A stretch of 64,000 nt of DNA, from positions 434,920 to 498,919 of the forward strand of contig NZ_BSPP01000007.1 of the NCBI RefSeq assembly GCF_030161095.1, in the 5' to 3' direction. Under the pieces are notes generated by a model. That model saw only the letters and a program-made list of their open reading frames with translations. It had not been told where the DNA came from and did no database searches. The DNA is from Cypionkella aquatica (GTDB taxonomy: Bacteria; Pseudomonadota; Alphaproteobacteria; Rhodobacterales; Rhodobacteraceae). Positions 35,317 through 45,931 of the stretch are shown here, piece by piece. The translations under genes and the position numbers were made by a program. The first letter of the stretch is position 1. Every line of letters starts with the position of its first letter.

Positions 35317-35389
35317 CAAGCCGCCCCGGACTTGATCCGGGGCCTCTCCTCAGCCCAAGAGGCCCCGGATCAAGTCCGGGGCGGCTTGG
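35317..35389. repeat. REP-like palindromes, inverted pair (copies 4 and 5)
   Basis: Two copies of the palindrome seen at 31061 (CCCCGGA/TCCGGGG core) lie head to head with matching outer flanks (CCAAGCCG and CGGCTTGG), making one inverted repeat of about 30-bp arms and a short loop. It is in the gap upstream of aat. Confidence 0.8.
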
Positions 35390-35523
35390 CATTTGTGACG
35401 CACAGCGCGCCCATCCGGCGATCATGCACTGCCCTAAGACCGCGCCCAATCGTTAAAAATTCCTTAAAGCCGCACAGTCAAGCCATTGATTAAACGCAAT
35501 AAAAAATGGTCCCGAGTTGGGAC
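35390..35523. other. Rest of the aat-accC gap
   Basis: Together with the REP pair and the accC terminator this makes up the 316-bp gene-free gap. The part at 35440-35510 is AT-rich and contains the likely aat upstream sequence on the other side of the REP pair; no gene or clear promoter was identified. Confidence 0.4.
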
Positions 35524-35555
35524 CAAAGAAAAGGGGCGCCCGAAAGCGCCCCTTT
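35524..35555 (-). terminator. Intrinsic terminator after accC
   Basis: On the minus strand AAAGGGGCGC-TTTC-GGGCGCCCCTTT forms a strong stem followed by TTCTTT, 5 bp after the accC stop codon. A second small hairpin (TGGTCCC/GGGACCA) follows at 35506-35524. Confidence 0.8.
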
Positions 35556-35559
35556 GATC

Positions 35560-36909
<1,350 letters not shown>

Positions 36910-36913
36910 CGGC

Positions 36914-37405
36914 TTACTCGATGATCATCAGCGGCGCGCCGTATTCGACAGAATTGCCGTCGGCGACAAGGATACGCTTCACTGTGCCAGCCTTTTGCGC
37001 CGGGATGTGGTTCATGGTTTTCATCGCCTCGATGATCAGAACGGTCTGACCCTCGGTTACAACCGAACCTACGCTGACAAAGGCCGCCGCACCGGGTTCA
37101 GCCGAAAGATAGGCCGTGCCGACCATTGGCGAGGTCAATGCGCCCGGATGCTGCGCCGGGTCTTCATGCGCCACCGCAGCAGCAGCAGGTGCTGCAGCAC
37201 CAGCAACTGGCGCGGGCGCGTATTGCACCGCGGGTGCCGCTGCCGCGACTTGCACGATGTTGGCCTGCTTGACGACGCGCACTTCAAGGCTGTCATCCTC
37301 GCCGTATTCGCGTTTCACCGAAAGCTCGGTCAACTCGTTCTTGTTCAAAAGTTCGGCAAGGGCCGAGATAAACGCAACGTCTGCGTCGGAAGATTGTTTG
37401 CTCAT
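36914..37405 (-). CDS. accB: Acetyl-CoA carboxylase, biotin carboxyl carrier protein
   Basis: The 163-residue protein has an N-terminal helical part ([19 protein letters not shown]), an Ala/Pro-rich flexible linker (about residues 54-80) and a C-terminal biotinyl domain with biotin-acceptor K128 in EAMKTMNHI. Start ATG 37405 ([10 protein letters not shown]) follows AAAGAGGAC; the longer frame has no BCCP-like sequence. It is the first gene of the accB-accC operon. Confidence 0.97.
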   Translation of the reverse strand: MSKQSSDADVAFISALAELLNKNELTELSVKREYGEDDSLEVRVVKQANIVQVAAAAPAVQYAPAPVAGAAAPAAAAVAHEDPAQHPGALTSPMVGTAYLSAEPGAAAFVSVGSVVTEGQTVLIIEAMKTMNHIPAQKAGTVKRILVADGNSVEYGAPLMIIE

Positions 37406-37640
37406 GCCGTCCTCTTTTGGTCTTCTGGCGTCATTGCTGCGCGCTGGATGGGCCATATCCGCGCCTTGATCGGACACATATACATAAGCCAGCGCCTAGA
37501 AAAAAGGCCCAAGATTGGCTGCGGCTGGTTGAGGCGTAAAAAACTGCCCCCGGCAGGGTCGAGATAAAATTTACCATTTGATAAAAAAATAAAGCTGTGC
37601 CAGCCTGATTCTAACAACTTAGCCAAAGGGAGGCCCTGCC

Positions 37641-38945
37641 TTGTCCAATAGCCCGTTGACCCCCGGTGTGGTGGCCGCCCGACTGCCAGCCGGTGCCTAT
37701 GCTGACAACTTTTCCGACGTGCAGCCGGTGTTTGATCGGCACGAGGCGCGGGTGGCAGCGGATCGCTGTTATTTCTGCCATGATGCGCCTTGCATGACGG
37801 CTTGCCCAACTTCGATCGACATTCCTCTGTTCATCCGCCAGATCGCCACGGGCACGCCGGATGCGGCGGCCAAGACGATCTTTGCCCAGAACATCCTTGG
37901 TGGCATGTGCGCGCGGGTCTGTCCAACCGAGCAGCTGTGCGAAGAGGTCTGCGTGCGCGAAGTGGCCGAAGGCAAGCCGGTGGAAATCGGTCGCCTGCAA
38001 CGCTTTGCCACCGATACGCTGATGGGCAAGGGCGTGCATCCGTTCACGCGGGCGGCGGCTACGGGCAAAAAGGTGGCGGTGGTGGGCGCAGGGCCTGCCG
38101 GTCTGGCCTGCGCGCATCGACTGGCGTTGAAGGGGCATGAGGTCACGGTATTTGAACGCCGCGCCAAGCCCGGAGGTTTGAACGAATACGGCATTGCCAC
38201 CTACAAAACGCCCGAGAATTTTGCCGCGCGCGAGGTGGAATGGTTGCTGAAAATCGGCGGTATCACGGTGAAAACCGGGGTCGAATTGGGCCGCGATGTG
38301 ACGTTGGATCAGTTGCAGGCGGAGTATGACGCGGTGTTTCTGGGAGTTGGTCTGGCCGGGGTGAACGCGCTGCGCGCAAGCGGTGAAGATCTGGCAGGCG
38401 TGCGCAATGCCGTTGATTTCATTGCTGAACTGCGCCAGTCCGACAAACCTGCGGTCGCGGTGGGCCGCGATGTGGTGGTGATCGGCGGCGGCATGACGGC
38501 TGTGGATGCCGCCGTGCAATCGAAGCTGCTTGGCGCGAATTCGGTCACGATGGTCTATCGGCGCGGCAAGGACAAGATGAGCGCATCCGAGTATGAGCAG
38601 GACCATGCCACGCAAAGCGGCGTGCGGATCATCTATGGTGCGGCGCCGGTCAAGGTGCTGGGCACTTCGGCGGTCGAAGGCGTCGAGTTTGCCTATACTC
38701 ACGACGGCCCGAATGGGCTTGAGATGGGCGAGACCTTTACCCTGAAGGCCGATCAGGTGTTCAAGGCGATTGGCCAGACGCTGACCGCGGCCCCGATTGC
38801 CAAAGATGGCGCTAAACTGGTGAAACAGCAGGGCAAGATCTGGGCTGGCGGTGATTGTGCGGCTGGCGGTGAAGATCTGACGGTAACTGCGGTGGCCGAG
38901 GGTCGCGATGCGGCGGAAGCCATTCATGCAAGCTTGATGGCGTAA
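37641..38945 (+). CDS. preT: NAD-dependent dihydropyrimidine dehydrogenase subunit PreT
   Basis: The 434-residue protein is the FAD/NAD(P)-binding, Fe-S subunit: cysteine clusters CYFCHDAPCMTACPTSIDIP and CARVCPTEQLCEEVCVRE, FAD motif VAVVGAGPAGLACAHRLAL and NAD(P) motif VVVIGGGMTAVDAA. With PreA it reduces uracil and thymine to dihydropyrimidines, the first step of reductive pyrimidine breakdown. The start is TTG 37641: it has a strong AAAGGGAGG site 8 nt upstream, and no in-frame ATG or GTG fits the N-terminus. preA follows after 10 bp. Confidence 0.94.
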   Translation: MSNSPLTPGVVAARLPAGAYADNFSDVQPVFDRHEARVAADRCYFCHDAPCMTACPTSIDIPLFIRQIATGTPDAAAKTIFAQNILGGMCARVCPTEQLCEEVCVREVAEGKPVEIGRLQRFATDTLMGKGVHPFTRAAATGKKVAVVGAGPAGLACAHRLALKGHEVTVFERRAKPGGLNEYGIATYKTPENFAAREVEWLLKIGGITVKTGVELGRDVTLDQLQAEYDAVFLGVGLAGVNALRASGEDLAGVRNAVDFIAELRQSDKPAVAVGRDVVVIGGGMTAVDAAVQSKLLGANSVTMVYRRGKDKMSASEYEQDHATQSGVRIIYGAAPVKVLGTSAVEGVEFAYTHDGPNGLEMGETFTLKADQVFKAIGQTLTAAPIAKDGAKLVKQQGKIWAGGDCAAGGEDLTVTAVAEGRDAAEAIHASLMA

Positions 38946-38955
38946 GGGGAACATC

Positions 38956-40257
38956 ATGGCAAATCTGACAACCAATTTCATCGGCATCAAATCCCCCAAC
39001 CCTTTCTGGCTGGCTTCGGCCCCGCCGACCGACAAAGAGGTCAACGTGCGCCGCGCCTTTGAAGCAGGCTGGGGCGGCGTGGTCTGGAAAACTCTGGGTG
39101 CGGAAGGCCCGCCTGTCGTCAACGTCAACGGCCCGCGCTATGGCGCGATTTACGGCGCAGATCGGCGTTTGCTGGGGCTGAACAACATCGAGTTGATCAC
39201 CGACCGCCCGTTGGAGGTGAACCTGCGTGAGATCAAATCGGTTAAGCGCGATTACAAAGACCGCGCGATGATCATCAGCCTGATGGTGCCGTGTGACGAG
39301 GATTCGTGGCGCGACATCCTCGGCCATCTGGAAGATACCGAGGCCGACGGGGTCGAGCTGAACTTCGGCTGCCCGCATGGCATGGCCGAGCGCGGCATGG
39401 GCGGCGCTGTGGGCCAAGTGCCGGAATATATCGAGATGGTGACGCGCTGGTGCAAGAAGCACACCCGGATGCCAGTGATCGTCAAGCTGACGCCGAACAT
39501 CACCGACATCCGCAAACCCGCCGAGGCTGCCAAGCGTGGCGGGGCCGATGCGGTTTCCCTGATCAACACCATTAACTCGATCACTTCGGTCAACCTCGAC
39601 AGCTTTGCGCCGGAACCCACCATTGACGGCAAAGGCACCCACGGCGGCTATTGCGGCCCGGCAGTCAAGCCGATTGCGTTGAACATGGTGGCCGAGATTG
39701 CGCGAAGCCGAGAAACCCACGGCCTGCCGATTTCGGGCATCGGCGGTATCACCACTTGGCGTGATGCGGCGGAATTCATGGCCCTTGGTGCGGGCAATGT
39801 GCAGGTTTGCACGGCGGCGATGACCTATGGCTTCAAGATCGTGCAGGAAATGATCTCGGGTCTGTCGGAATATATGGACGAAAAAGGCATGACCAATACG
39901 TCCGAGCTGGTTGGCCGCGCTGTTCCGAATGTCACCGATTGGCAATTCCTGAACCTGAACTATGTGACGAAAGCCCATATCAGCCAAGATGATTGCATCA
40001 AATGCGGTCGCTGCTATGCGGCTTGCGAAGACACCAGCCACCAAGCGATTGCGATGAGCCCGGATCGCACCTTTACCGTGAAGGACGACGAATGTGTCGC
40101 CTGCAACCTGTGCGTCAACGTCTGCCCGGTGGAAAACTGCATCACCATGATTGAACTGCCGAAAGGTGCCGTTGATGAACGCACGGGCCGCCCGGTCACC
40201 GGCTATGCCAACTGGACCAGCCACCCCAACAATCCCACGGCAACAGCCGCCGAATAG
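38956..40257 (+). CDS. preA: NAD-dependent dihydropyrimidine dehydrogenase subunit PreA
   Basis: The 433-residue protein has an FMN-binding dihydroorotate-dehydrogenase-like barrel (LTTNFIGIKSPNPFWLASAPP, VELNFGCPHGM, VKLTPNITDI, GIGGITTW, the substrate loop with the CGPAVKPIAL cysteine region) and a C-terminal 2[4Fe-4S] ferredoxin domain (CIKCGRCYAACEDTSHQAI, CVACNLCVNVCPVENC). It reduces the pyrimidine ring with electrons from PreT. It forms a two-gene operon with preT. Confidence 0.97.
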   Translation: MANLTTNFIGIKSPNPFWLASAPPTDKEVNVRRAFEAGWGGVVWKTLGAEGPPVVNVNGPRYGAIYGADRRLLGLNNIELITDRPLEVNLREIKSVKRDYKDRAMIISLMVPCDEDSWRDILGHLEDTEADGVELNFGCPHGMAERGMGGAVGQVPEYIEMVTRWCKKHTRMPVIVKLTPNITDIRKPAEAAKRGGADAVSLINTINSITSVNLDSFAPEPTIDGKGTHGGYCGPAVKPIALNMVAEIARSRETHGLPISGIGGITTWRDAAEFMALGAGNVQVCTAAMTYGFKIVQEMISGLSEYMDEKGMTNTSELVGRAVPNVTDWQFLNLNYVTKAHISQDDCIKCGRCYAACEDTSHQAIAMSPDRTFTVKDDECVACNLCVNVCPVENCITMIELPKGAVDERTGRPVTGYANWTSHPNNPTATAAE

Positions 40258-40286
40258 CGATCTGCCATAGGCGGCTGGGCCAGACT

Positions 40287-40934
40287 TTAGCTGCGCTTGT
40301 CGAGGGCCGTGGCATCATCCGCCACGGGCTTGGCTTGCGGTGCAGGCGGTGCTGCTTCGGGCGGCTCCGCCGGTGGCTCTGGACGCAGGGCCGAGATGTC
40401 ACGCTCGTCCTGATAGGCGCGTTCGGCTTGATCAGACAGCAAGTGCGCGGGTGCAGGCGTTGTTTCGGCTTCGATCGGTTGGGCGGGCGGCTGTACTGTC
40501 AGCTCAGCGGGTGCGTCTGGTGGTGGGGCAACTGCTTTCGGCGTGGCTGAAGGTTCTGGCTCTGCTTGCGGCAGATCGTCCAGTAGCACGGCTCCGTCAT
40601 TGAAATAGGGGATGCCATCAAGGCTGATGCCGTCCACCTCACGCATCCGCGGGATCAGAGAGGTGTCAGCATCCGACGCCCGCACCACCTCGGCCAAGCT
40701 GGCATGCACCGGCAACAAGCCCTTGAAAATAGCCTCACTGGCTGCGGGCGCTTGCACCGGGCGCAGCACAGCTTCGGCTGGCAGTTCAGCCGCGCCGCTG
40801 ATCTGCGCGGCGTCTTGCAGCGCCGCGCCGTGGTTGCCGATCTCGGACGCGGGCAGCTGCCGGGTCAAGGGCTTTTGGGTCAGCGATTGGAATTGCGGCG
40901 CTGAGGGTGCCGCAAGTGACGAGATCAGTCCCAT
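40287..40934 (-). CDS. Hypothetical Pro/Ala-rich protein
   Basis: The 215-residue protein (MGLISSLAAPSAPQFQSLTQ onward) has a short conserved-looking middle (LAEVVRASDADTSLIPRMREVDGI, quoted in part) and a long low-complexity Pro/Ala/Glu C-terminal half (about 130-215). Start ATG 40934 has AGGTGTAAGG just upstream; the frame continues to 41042 but without support. It has no signal peptide or clear membrane helix. It converges on preA and is divergent from the LLM flavoprotein gene. Not recognised. Confidence 0.6.
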   Translation of the reverse strand: MGLISSLAAPSAPQFQSLTQKPLTRQLPASEIGNHGAALQDAAQISGAAELPAEAVLRPVQAPAASEAIFKGLLPVHASLAEVVRASDADTSLIPRMREVDGISLDGIPYFNDGAVLLDDLPQAEPEPSATPKAVAPPPDAPAELTVQPPAQPIEAETTPAPAHLLSDQAERAYQDERDISALRPEPPAEPPEAAPPAPQAKPVADDATALDKRS

Positions 40935-41182
40935 CCTTACACCTTTTGCAACAGTCGCCCCCGGTGCCAGCATAGCAAAAATCCAAAGCATGCGGCAGCG
41001 TAAAGCCCCGCGCTTTTGAGGCAGTTGCCACGATTTCGCCATAATGCAGCCGACACGGCCACGGATTTTGCATGCAAGCGCAGATAAACTGCGGCGCTGA
41101 TCTTCCCTTTTGGAAAACTAAACCCAACTGTATAGATACTCGCCTGCGCCCGCCGCAGCGCCCCCTTTGCACAAAGTATCCC

Positions 41183-42163
41183 ATGCAATATTCCATGCTC
41201 GATCTGTCGCCCGTGCCCGAGGGCCTTACTGTCGCCGACGCCTTGGCCAACACGCTTGACCTTGCGCGCCATGCCGAGACATGGGGCTATCACCGCTATT
41301 GGTTGGCCGAACATCACAACATGCCGGGGATCGCATCCGCCGCGACCTCTATCGTGATTGGCCATGTGGCAGCTGGCACCAAAACCATCCGGGTGGGGGC
41401 AGGGGGCATCATGCTGCCAAACCACGCGCCTTTGGTGATTGCCGAGCAATTCGGCACCCTTGCGACGCTGTTTCCTGGCCGGATTGATCTGGGCCTCGGC
41501 CGAGCGCCCGGCACCGATCAGGGCACCGCGCGCGCCCTGCGGCGCAATATGCAAGCCTCGGATCAGTTCCCCGAAGATGTGCTGGAGCTGATCAATTATC
41601 TTGATGCGCCTCACCCCGACGCCCGTATTCGCGCGGTGCCGGGCGAGGGGACGGAAGTGCCGGTCTGGATTTTGGGCTCAAGCATCTATGGCGCGCAGTT
41701 GGCGGCCTATCTGGGGTTGCCCTATGCTTTCGCCAGTCACTTTGCCCCGGCAATGCTGGCCGATGCACTCGCAACTTACCGTGCCACATTCCGCCCGTCG
41801 CAATTGCTGGAGAAGCCATATTTCATGCTGCTGGCGGGGGTGTCTGCGGCGGAGACCGACGCCGAGGCGGAATACCTGCGTTCTTCGCAAGTGTTGGCGT
41901 TTTCGCGGCTGCGCACCGGGCGGCCCGGCAAGCTGCCACGCCCTGTGCATGATTTGTCAGAAGTCTCGGCCCAGATGCGCGCCGAGGTCGAACATGCGCT
42001 GTCTTGCGCAGCGGTCGGATCTCCTGCGACCCTGCGCGGGCAGTTGGCGCAGTTGCTCGAAACCTATGCCCCGGATGAAATCATGTTGACCGGGATGATC
42101 CATGACCACCAAGCCCGCCTGCGGTCATTCGAGATTGCCGCTGAAGTTATGCGCGGGCTGTAA
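41183..42163 (+). CDS. LLM-class flavin-dependent oxidoreductase
   Basis: The 326-residue protein is a bacterial-luciferase-like flavoprotein of the group-1 MsnO8/YhbW type: [60 protein letters not shown] (in part), [45 protein letters not shown] (in part). It would use reduced FMN and O2 or act as an F420/FMN oxidoreductase. Start ATG 41183 fits the family; the longer frame does not. The substrate is unknown, and a link to the surrounding pyrimidine genes is only positional. Confidence 0.9.
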   Translation: MQYSMLDLSPVPEGLTVADALANTLDLARHAETWGYHRYWLAEHHNMPGIASAATSIVIGHVAAGTKTIRVGAGGIMLPNHAPLVIAEQFGTLATLFPGRIDLGLGRAPGTDQGTARALRRNMQASDQFPEDVLELINYLDAPHPDARIRAVPGEGTEVPVWILGSSIYGAQLAAYLGLPYAFASHFAPAMLADALATYRATFRPSQLLEKPYFMLLAGVSAAETDAEAEYLRSSQVLAFSRLRTGRPGKLPRPVHDLSEVSAQMRAEVEHALSCAAVGSPATLRGQLAQLLETYAPDEIMLTGMIHDHQARLRSFEIAAEVMRGL

Positions 42164-42220
42164 GGGCAGGGGCTTTGTAAATGCAACGGGGGTGCGGGTG
42201 GAGGTAACCCCCCGCTTGCT

Positions 42221-44146
42221 TCAGATGGCCAGTTGCTGGCCCAATTCCACCACCCGGTTCGACGGCAGGCAGTAGAACGCGGTCGCATCTGATGCGGATT
42301 TCGTCATAGAGATGAACACGCGCTCTTGCCAGAACGGCAAGCCATGGTTGCGGGCTGATCGGAATGTGCGCCGGTTCAAGAAGAACGAAGTCGTCATGAT
42401 GTCGAATTTCTCGCCCCTGCGCCGCGCCAAAGCCAAGGCGCGCGGCACATTCGGGGTTTCCATATAGCCAAACATCAGCCGCACCCGCAGGAAATTATCC
42501 GACAACCGCTCCAGCGTGATGCGGTTTTCGTCATTGACCTTTGGCGTCGTCGCCACCCCAACCGTGACGATAAAGTTCTGGCTGTGCAAAACCCGGTTGT
42601 GCTTGAGATTATGCAGCAACGCCGAGGGCGCGGTATCGGGGTCTTGGGTCAGGAACACGGCGGTTCCGGGCACTTCGATCGGATGCGATTTCTCCAACAT
42701 CTTGATCAGCTTGGGCAATGCCACCGCAGAATCGTGGGCTTTGCGTTGCACGTGCGCGGTGCCGCGCACCCATGTCCAGATCAGGAAACAAGAGGTCGCC
42801 GCCATGATCACTGGCACATAGCCGCCATCGGGCAGTTTGACGAGGTTTGCACCAAGGAACATCAGTTCGATGATGAAAATGGGCAGCAGAACCGCCACCA
42901 CGCTCCAGATCGGCCATTTCCACGCCTTGAAGAACACGATGAACGCAAGGATCGTGGTGATCACCATATCGCCGGTCACGGCGATGCCGTAGGCCGAGGC
43001 AAGGTTTGACGATGATCCAAATGCCACCACAAGGCACAAAACCCCGACCATCAGGATCAGGTTGACCTTGGGCATGTAGATCTGGCCCAGTTGAGTCTCG
43101 GATGTGTGGCGGATTTCAAAGCGCGGCAGCAGGCCCATTTGCACGGCTTGGTGCATCATCGAAAATGCTCCGGAAATCACCGCTTGGCTGGCGATGATGG
43201 TTGCAGCCACCGACAGCAGCACCAAGGGCAGTAGCAATGCGGGCGGTGCCATCAGGAAGAACGGGTTCTCGAAGGTCTCGGGATGCGCCAAAACCAACGC
43301 ACCTTGGCCAAGATAGGACAGTGTCAGGGCCGGGAACACCAGAAACGCCCAAGCCAGCCGGATCGGTTTGCGGCCAAAATGGCCCATATCGGCATAGAGC
43401 GCCTCACCACCGGTGACGGCCAGAAACACCGACCCCAGCACGAAGAATGAAGCCTTGCCGTTGGTGACCAGGAAATCCCCCGCATAGGCGGGATTAAACG
43501 CGTGCAGGATGCTGAGATCGTCGCTCAGATGGTAAATCCCCATCACCGCCATCACCACGAACCATGCCACCATGATTGGGCCGAACAGAATCGCCACCCG
43601 TTCGGTGCCTTGGCTTTGGAACAAGAACAGCCCCAGAATGATCAGCAAAGTCAGCGGCAACACGAACGGCCCCAACGAGGGCGCCACAAGATCCAGACCT
43701 TCAACCGCCGATAGCACCGACATTGCGGGCGTGATCATCGCATCGCCAAAGAACAGCGAGATCCCCACCACGCCAATTGCCAGCAACCAGCCCGGGCGCT
43801 TGTTCAGCGCGCGCTGCACCAAGGCCACCAAAGACAGGGTGCCGCCTTCGCCCTTGTTGTCAGCGCGCATGATCAGCGTGACATATTTCAGCGACACAAT
43901 CAGGATCAGGGTCCAGATCAGCAGCGAGATCACCCCGATCACATCATCGCGAGACAGCCCGTCATAGCTGGCGGCATGCAGCGATTCCCGCATAGCGTAC
44001 AGCGGACTGGTGCCGATATCGCCATAGACGACGCCGATGCAGCCGAGCACCAATTTACCCATGTTCTGAGTATGTTGATGCTCTGGGTGCGGGGGGACGG
44101 GCGTCGGGTTGGCAGCCCGATCGGTGGTTTCGTTTGCTGGGTTCAT
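42221..44146 (-). CDS. kup: Kup-family potassium transporter
   Basis: The 641-residue protein has about 12 membrane segments in its first 450 residues and the Kup/HAK/KT signature: GVVYGDIGTSPLYAMRE, LLIWTLILIVSLKYVTLIMRADNKGEGGTLSL (in part), GDAMITPAMSVLSAVEGL, VTGGEALYADMGHFGRKPI and PHVPRALALARRRG-like NVPRALALARRRG in the cytoplasmic domain. It imports K+ by H+ symport. It is a single gene, convergent with the LLM gene; a weak GC-rich hairpin lies between them near 42193-42214. Confidence 0.96.
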   Translation of the reverse strand: MNPANETTDRAANPTPVPPHPEHQHTQNMGKLVLGCIGVVYGDIGTSPLYAMRESLHAASYDGLSRDDVIGVISLLIWTLILIVSLKYVTLIMRADNKGEGGTLSLVALVQRALNKRPGWLLAIGVVGISLFFGDAMITPAMSVLSAVEGLDLVAPSLGPFVLPLTLLIILGLFLFQSQGTERVAILFGPIMVAWFVVMAVMGIYHLSDDLSILHAFNPAYAGDFLVTNGKASFFVLGSVFLAVTGGEALYADMGHFGRKPIRLAWAFLVFPALTLSYLGQGALVLAHPETFENPFFLMAPPALLLPLVLLSVAATIIASQAVISGAFSMMHQAVQMGLLPRFEIRHTSETQLGQIYMPKVNLILMVGVLCLVVAFGSSSNLASAYGIAVTGDMVITTILAFIVFFKAWKWPIWSVVAVLLPIFIIELMFLGANLVKLPDGGYVPVIMAATSCFLIWTWVRGTAHVQRKAHDSAVALPKLIKMLEKSHPIEVPGTAVFLTQDPDTAPSALLHNLKHNRVLHSQNFIVTVGVATTPKVNDENRITLERLSDNFLRVRLMFGYMETPNVPRALALARRRGEKFDIMTTSFFLNRRTFRSARNHGLPFWQERVFISMTKSASDATAFYCLPSNRVVELGQQLAI

Positions 44147-44252
44147 GACCTTCGATCGGAAACTCTTGCAGAGTTGCTGACTATACTGGCTTCGCGCAAA
44201 GGTCCAGCACTAGACGCGTGACGTGGGGTCGCAGCGACGATTGCGGGGCTGA

Positions 44253-44894
44253 TCATTGCTGCGCGGATATCTGTGGGCTTGGGGTCAGCAGTTTGACAAA
44301 CAGCGTTTGTAAAAAAGCGCCAGCTTCGGCGAAGGGGTCATGTTCTGGGCCGAGCACCGCGCGCACCTGCACATCGAAATCGGCATAATGCTGGGTCATT
44401 GCCCAGATTGAAAAGATCAGATGCACCGGCGGCAGTTGGGCGATGCGGCCCTGATCCATCCACATCTGCAACACTGCTGCCTTTTCATCGACAAGGGTTT
44501 TCAGATCGCCCTCGATCACCTCGCGCATCCGCGGCGCACCTTGCAGCATTTCATTGGCGAACAGCCGGCTTTCGCGGGGGAAATCGCGCGACAATTCCAG
44601 CTTGCGGTGAACATAGGCCATGATCTCGGCCACTGGGTCGCCCTCGGGATTCATCGCATGCAACGGGTCAAGCCAATTGCGCAAAAGCTGGTTCAGCAGG
44701 GCGGCATGCACTGCCTCTTTCGAGGGGAAATAATACAGCAGATTGGGCTTCGACAGCCCGGCCCCCTCCGCAATCATATCCAGCGTCGCGCCGCGAAAGC
44801 CGTGCTGCGAGAACACATCCAGTGCCGCATCCAGAATTGTGGTCGAGTTGCGCGCCTGAATTCGGGTTCTTGGTTTGGTCATTGCATGCGCCAT
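44253..44894 (-). CDS. RutR/YcdC-like TetR-family regulator (copy 1)
   Basis: The 213-residue protein has a TetR DNA-binding domain (ILDAALDVFSQHGFRGATLDMIAEGAG, with LSKPNLLYYFPSKEAVH) and a C-terminal domain of the RutR/YcdC type (LSRDFPRESRLFANEMLQGAPRM, HLIFSIWAMTQHYADFDVQV, quoted in part). Start ATG 44894 has AAGGTG 7 nt upstream. RutR proteins bind uracil or thymine and repress pyrimidine genes. It is divergent from a cupin gene. A second protein of identical length and layout is encoded at 45932-46573. Confidence 0.88.
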   Translation of the reverse strand: MAHAMTKPRTRIQARNSTTILDAALDVFSQHGFRGATLDMIAEGAGLSKPNLLYYFPSKEAVHAALLNQLLRNWLDPLHAMNPEGDPVAEIMAYVHRKLELSRDFPRESRLFANEMLQGAPRMREVIEGDLKTLVDEKAAVLQMWMDQGRIAQLPPVHLIFSIWAMTQHYADFDVQVRAVLGPEHDPFAEAGAFLQTLFVKLLTPSPQISAQQ

Positions 44895-45064
44895 CTTTTG
44901 CACCTTGGGGGGCAAGGGTGACGTAATATCGGGCAGGAAGTAAACCCCATTCGACCATCTGCCCTGTACGGTTCGCCCCCAAATCCCCCGCATTTTTGCG
45001 CCTTGACCCAAGGCCCGCAAGCCTTAGCCTTGCCACACGCCCGAACCGCCAACAGGAACGCCAT

Positions 45065-45349
45065 ATGCACCAAAGCTGCACCGCCACTCAGTTGATCGAC
45101 GACGACCGCGTGCGCGTAACGCGGTTTGATTTCGCCCCCGGCGCGCAGACCGGCTGGCACCGCCACAGCATGGATTATGTGATCACCGCCGTTACCGATT
45201 GCCATATGCTGCTGGAAGAGCCCGGTGGCGGCACGCGTCAGGTGCTGGTGCCAGCGGGCACCGCCTACCGTCGCGTCGAAGGGATCGAGCATAACGTGAT
45301 CAACGACGGCGATCAGGTGATGAGCTTTGTCGAGGTCGAGCTGAAATAA
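45065..45349 (+). CDS. Small cupin-domain protein
   Basis: The 94-residue protein is a single cupin barrel: RVRVTRFDFAPGAQTGWHRH carries motif 1 with the metal-ligand GWHRH, and LVPAGTAYRRVEGIEHNVINDGD carries motif 2 with the later His. It would bind one metal and act as a small enzyme or sensor. It converges with the UPF0303 gene, with only 3 bp between stops, and diverges from a RutR-like regulator. The substrate is unknown; a role in pyrimidine-derived metabolites is only suggested by position. Confidence 0.85.
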   Translation: MHQSCTATQLIDDDRVRVTRFDFAPGAQTGWHRHSMDYVITAVTDCHMLLEEPGGGTRQVLVPAGTAYRRVEGIEHNVINDGDQVMSFVEVELK

Positions 45350-45352
45350 GCC

Positions 45353-45805
45353 TCACCCTGCCAGAAAAGCTTGCATGGCTGCCACCACCAGTGCGTGATC
45401 TTCAGCCTGCGGCAGACCCGAGACTGTGGCGCAAGCCACAACGCCGACACCAGCGACTTTGATCGGCACAGCGCCGCCGTTGTCGGCATAATCGGCCTCG
45501 GCCAGACCGTTGCGCGACAGCAGATGGCCTGCCTCGCGGTTGCGGGCACCGACAAGGAAAGACGGCAGCTGAAACAGCAGCGCCGTATTGCTTTTGCGCT
45601 TGATCCACAGATCATTCAGCGGTGCCGATCCCGGCAACGCCGCATGAAAATAGACCCGGTCTGGTGTGCGAATGTTGATCACCACCGGGGCGGTACCCGC
45701 CAACGCGATCAGCTGTGCGCCCAAAGCCTGCGCCTCGGCCTCGGCAAACCGCGGGAAGGTCAGAGCGGCATATTCGGCTTCAAGGCTGGCGCAGGTGGGT
45801 GTCAT
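45353..45805 (-). CDS. UPF0303 / heme-degrading-domain family protein
   Basis: The 150-residue protein follows the UPF0303 pattern (related to GlcG/HbpS): ALGAQLIALAGTAPVVINIRT, FHAALPGSAPLNDLWIKRKS, LSRNGLAEADYADNGGAVPI and VGVVACATVSGLPQAEDHALV. In this family some members bind haem or cobalamin-like ligands, but most have no known activity. It lies downstream of RutR-like copy 2 on no shared transcript that can be proved; both are on the minus strand with 126 bp between them. Confidence 0.85.
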   Translation of the reverse strand: MTPTCASLEAEYAALTFPRFAEAEAQALGAQLIALAGTAPVVINIRTPDRVYFHAALPGSAPLNDLWIKRKSNTALLFQLPSFLVGARNREAGHLLSRNGLAEADYADNGGAVPIKVAGVGVVACATVSGLPQAEDHALVVAAMQAFLAG

Positions 45806-45931
45806 GTCAGGCTCCGGTCAGATCAGGGTAAGATACGGCAACTTCTGCAACGCAGGGCGCTGTGTCAATCGCATGCGCGATGGCGCTGGAATTTGCATCA
45901 CGCAGTCCGCTGTCTCATGCAGCGCTTTGCC

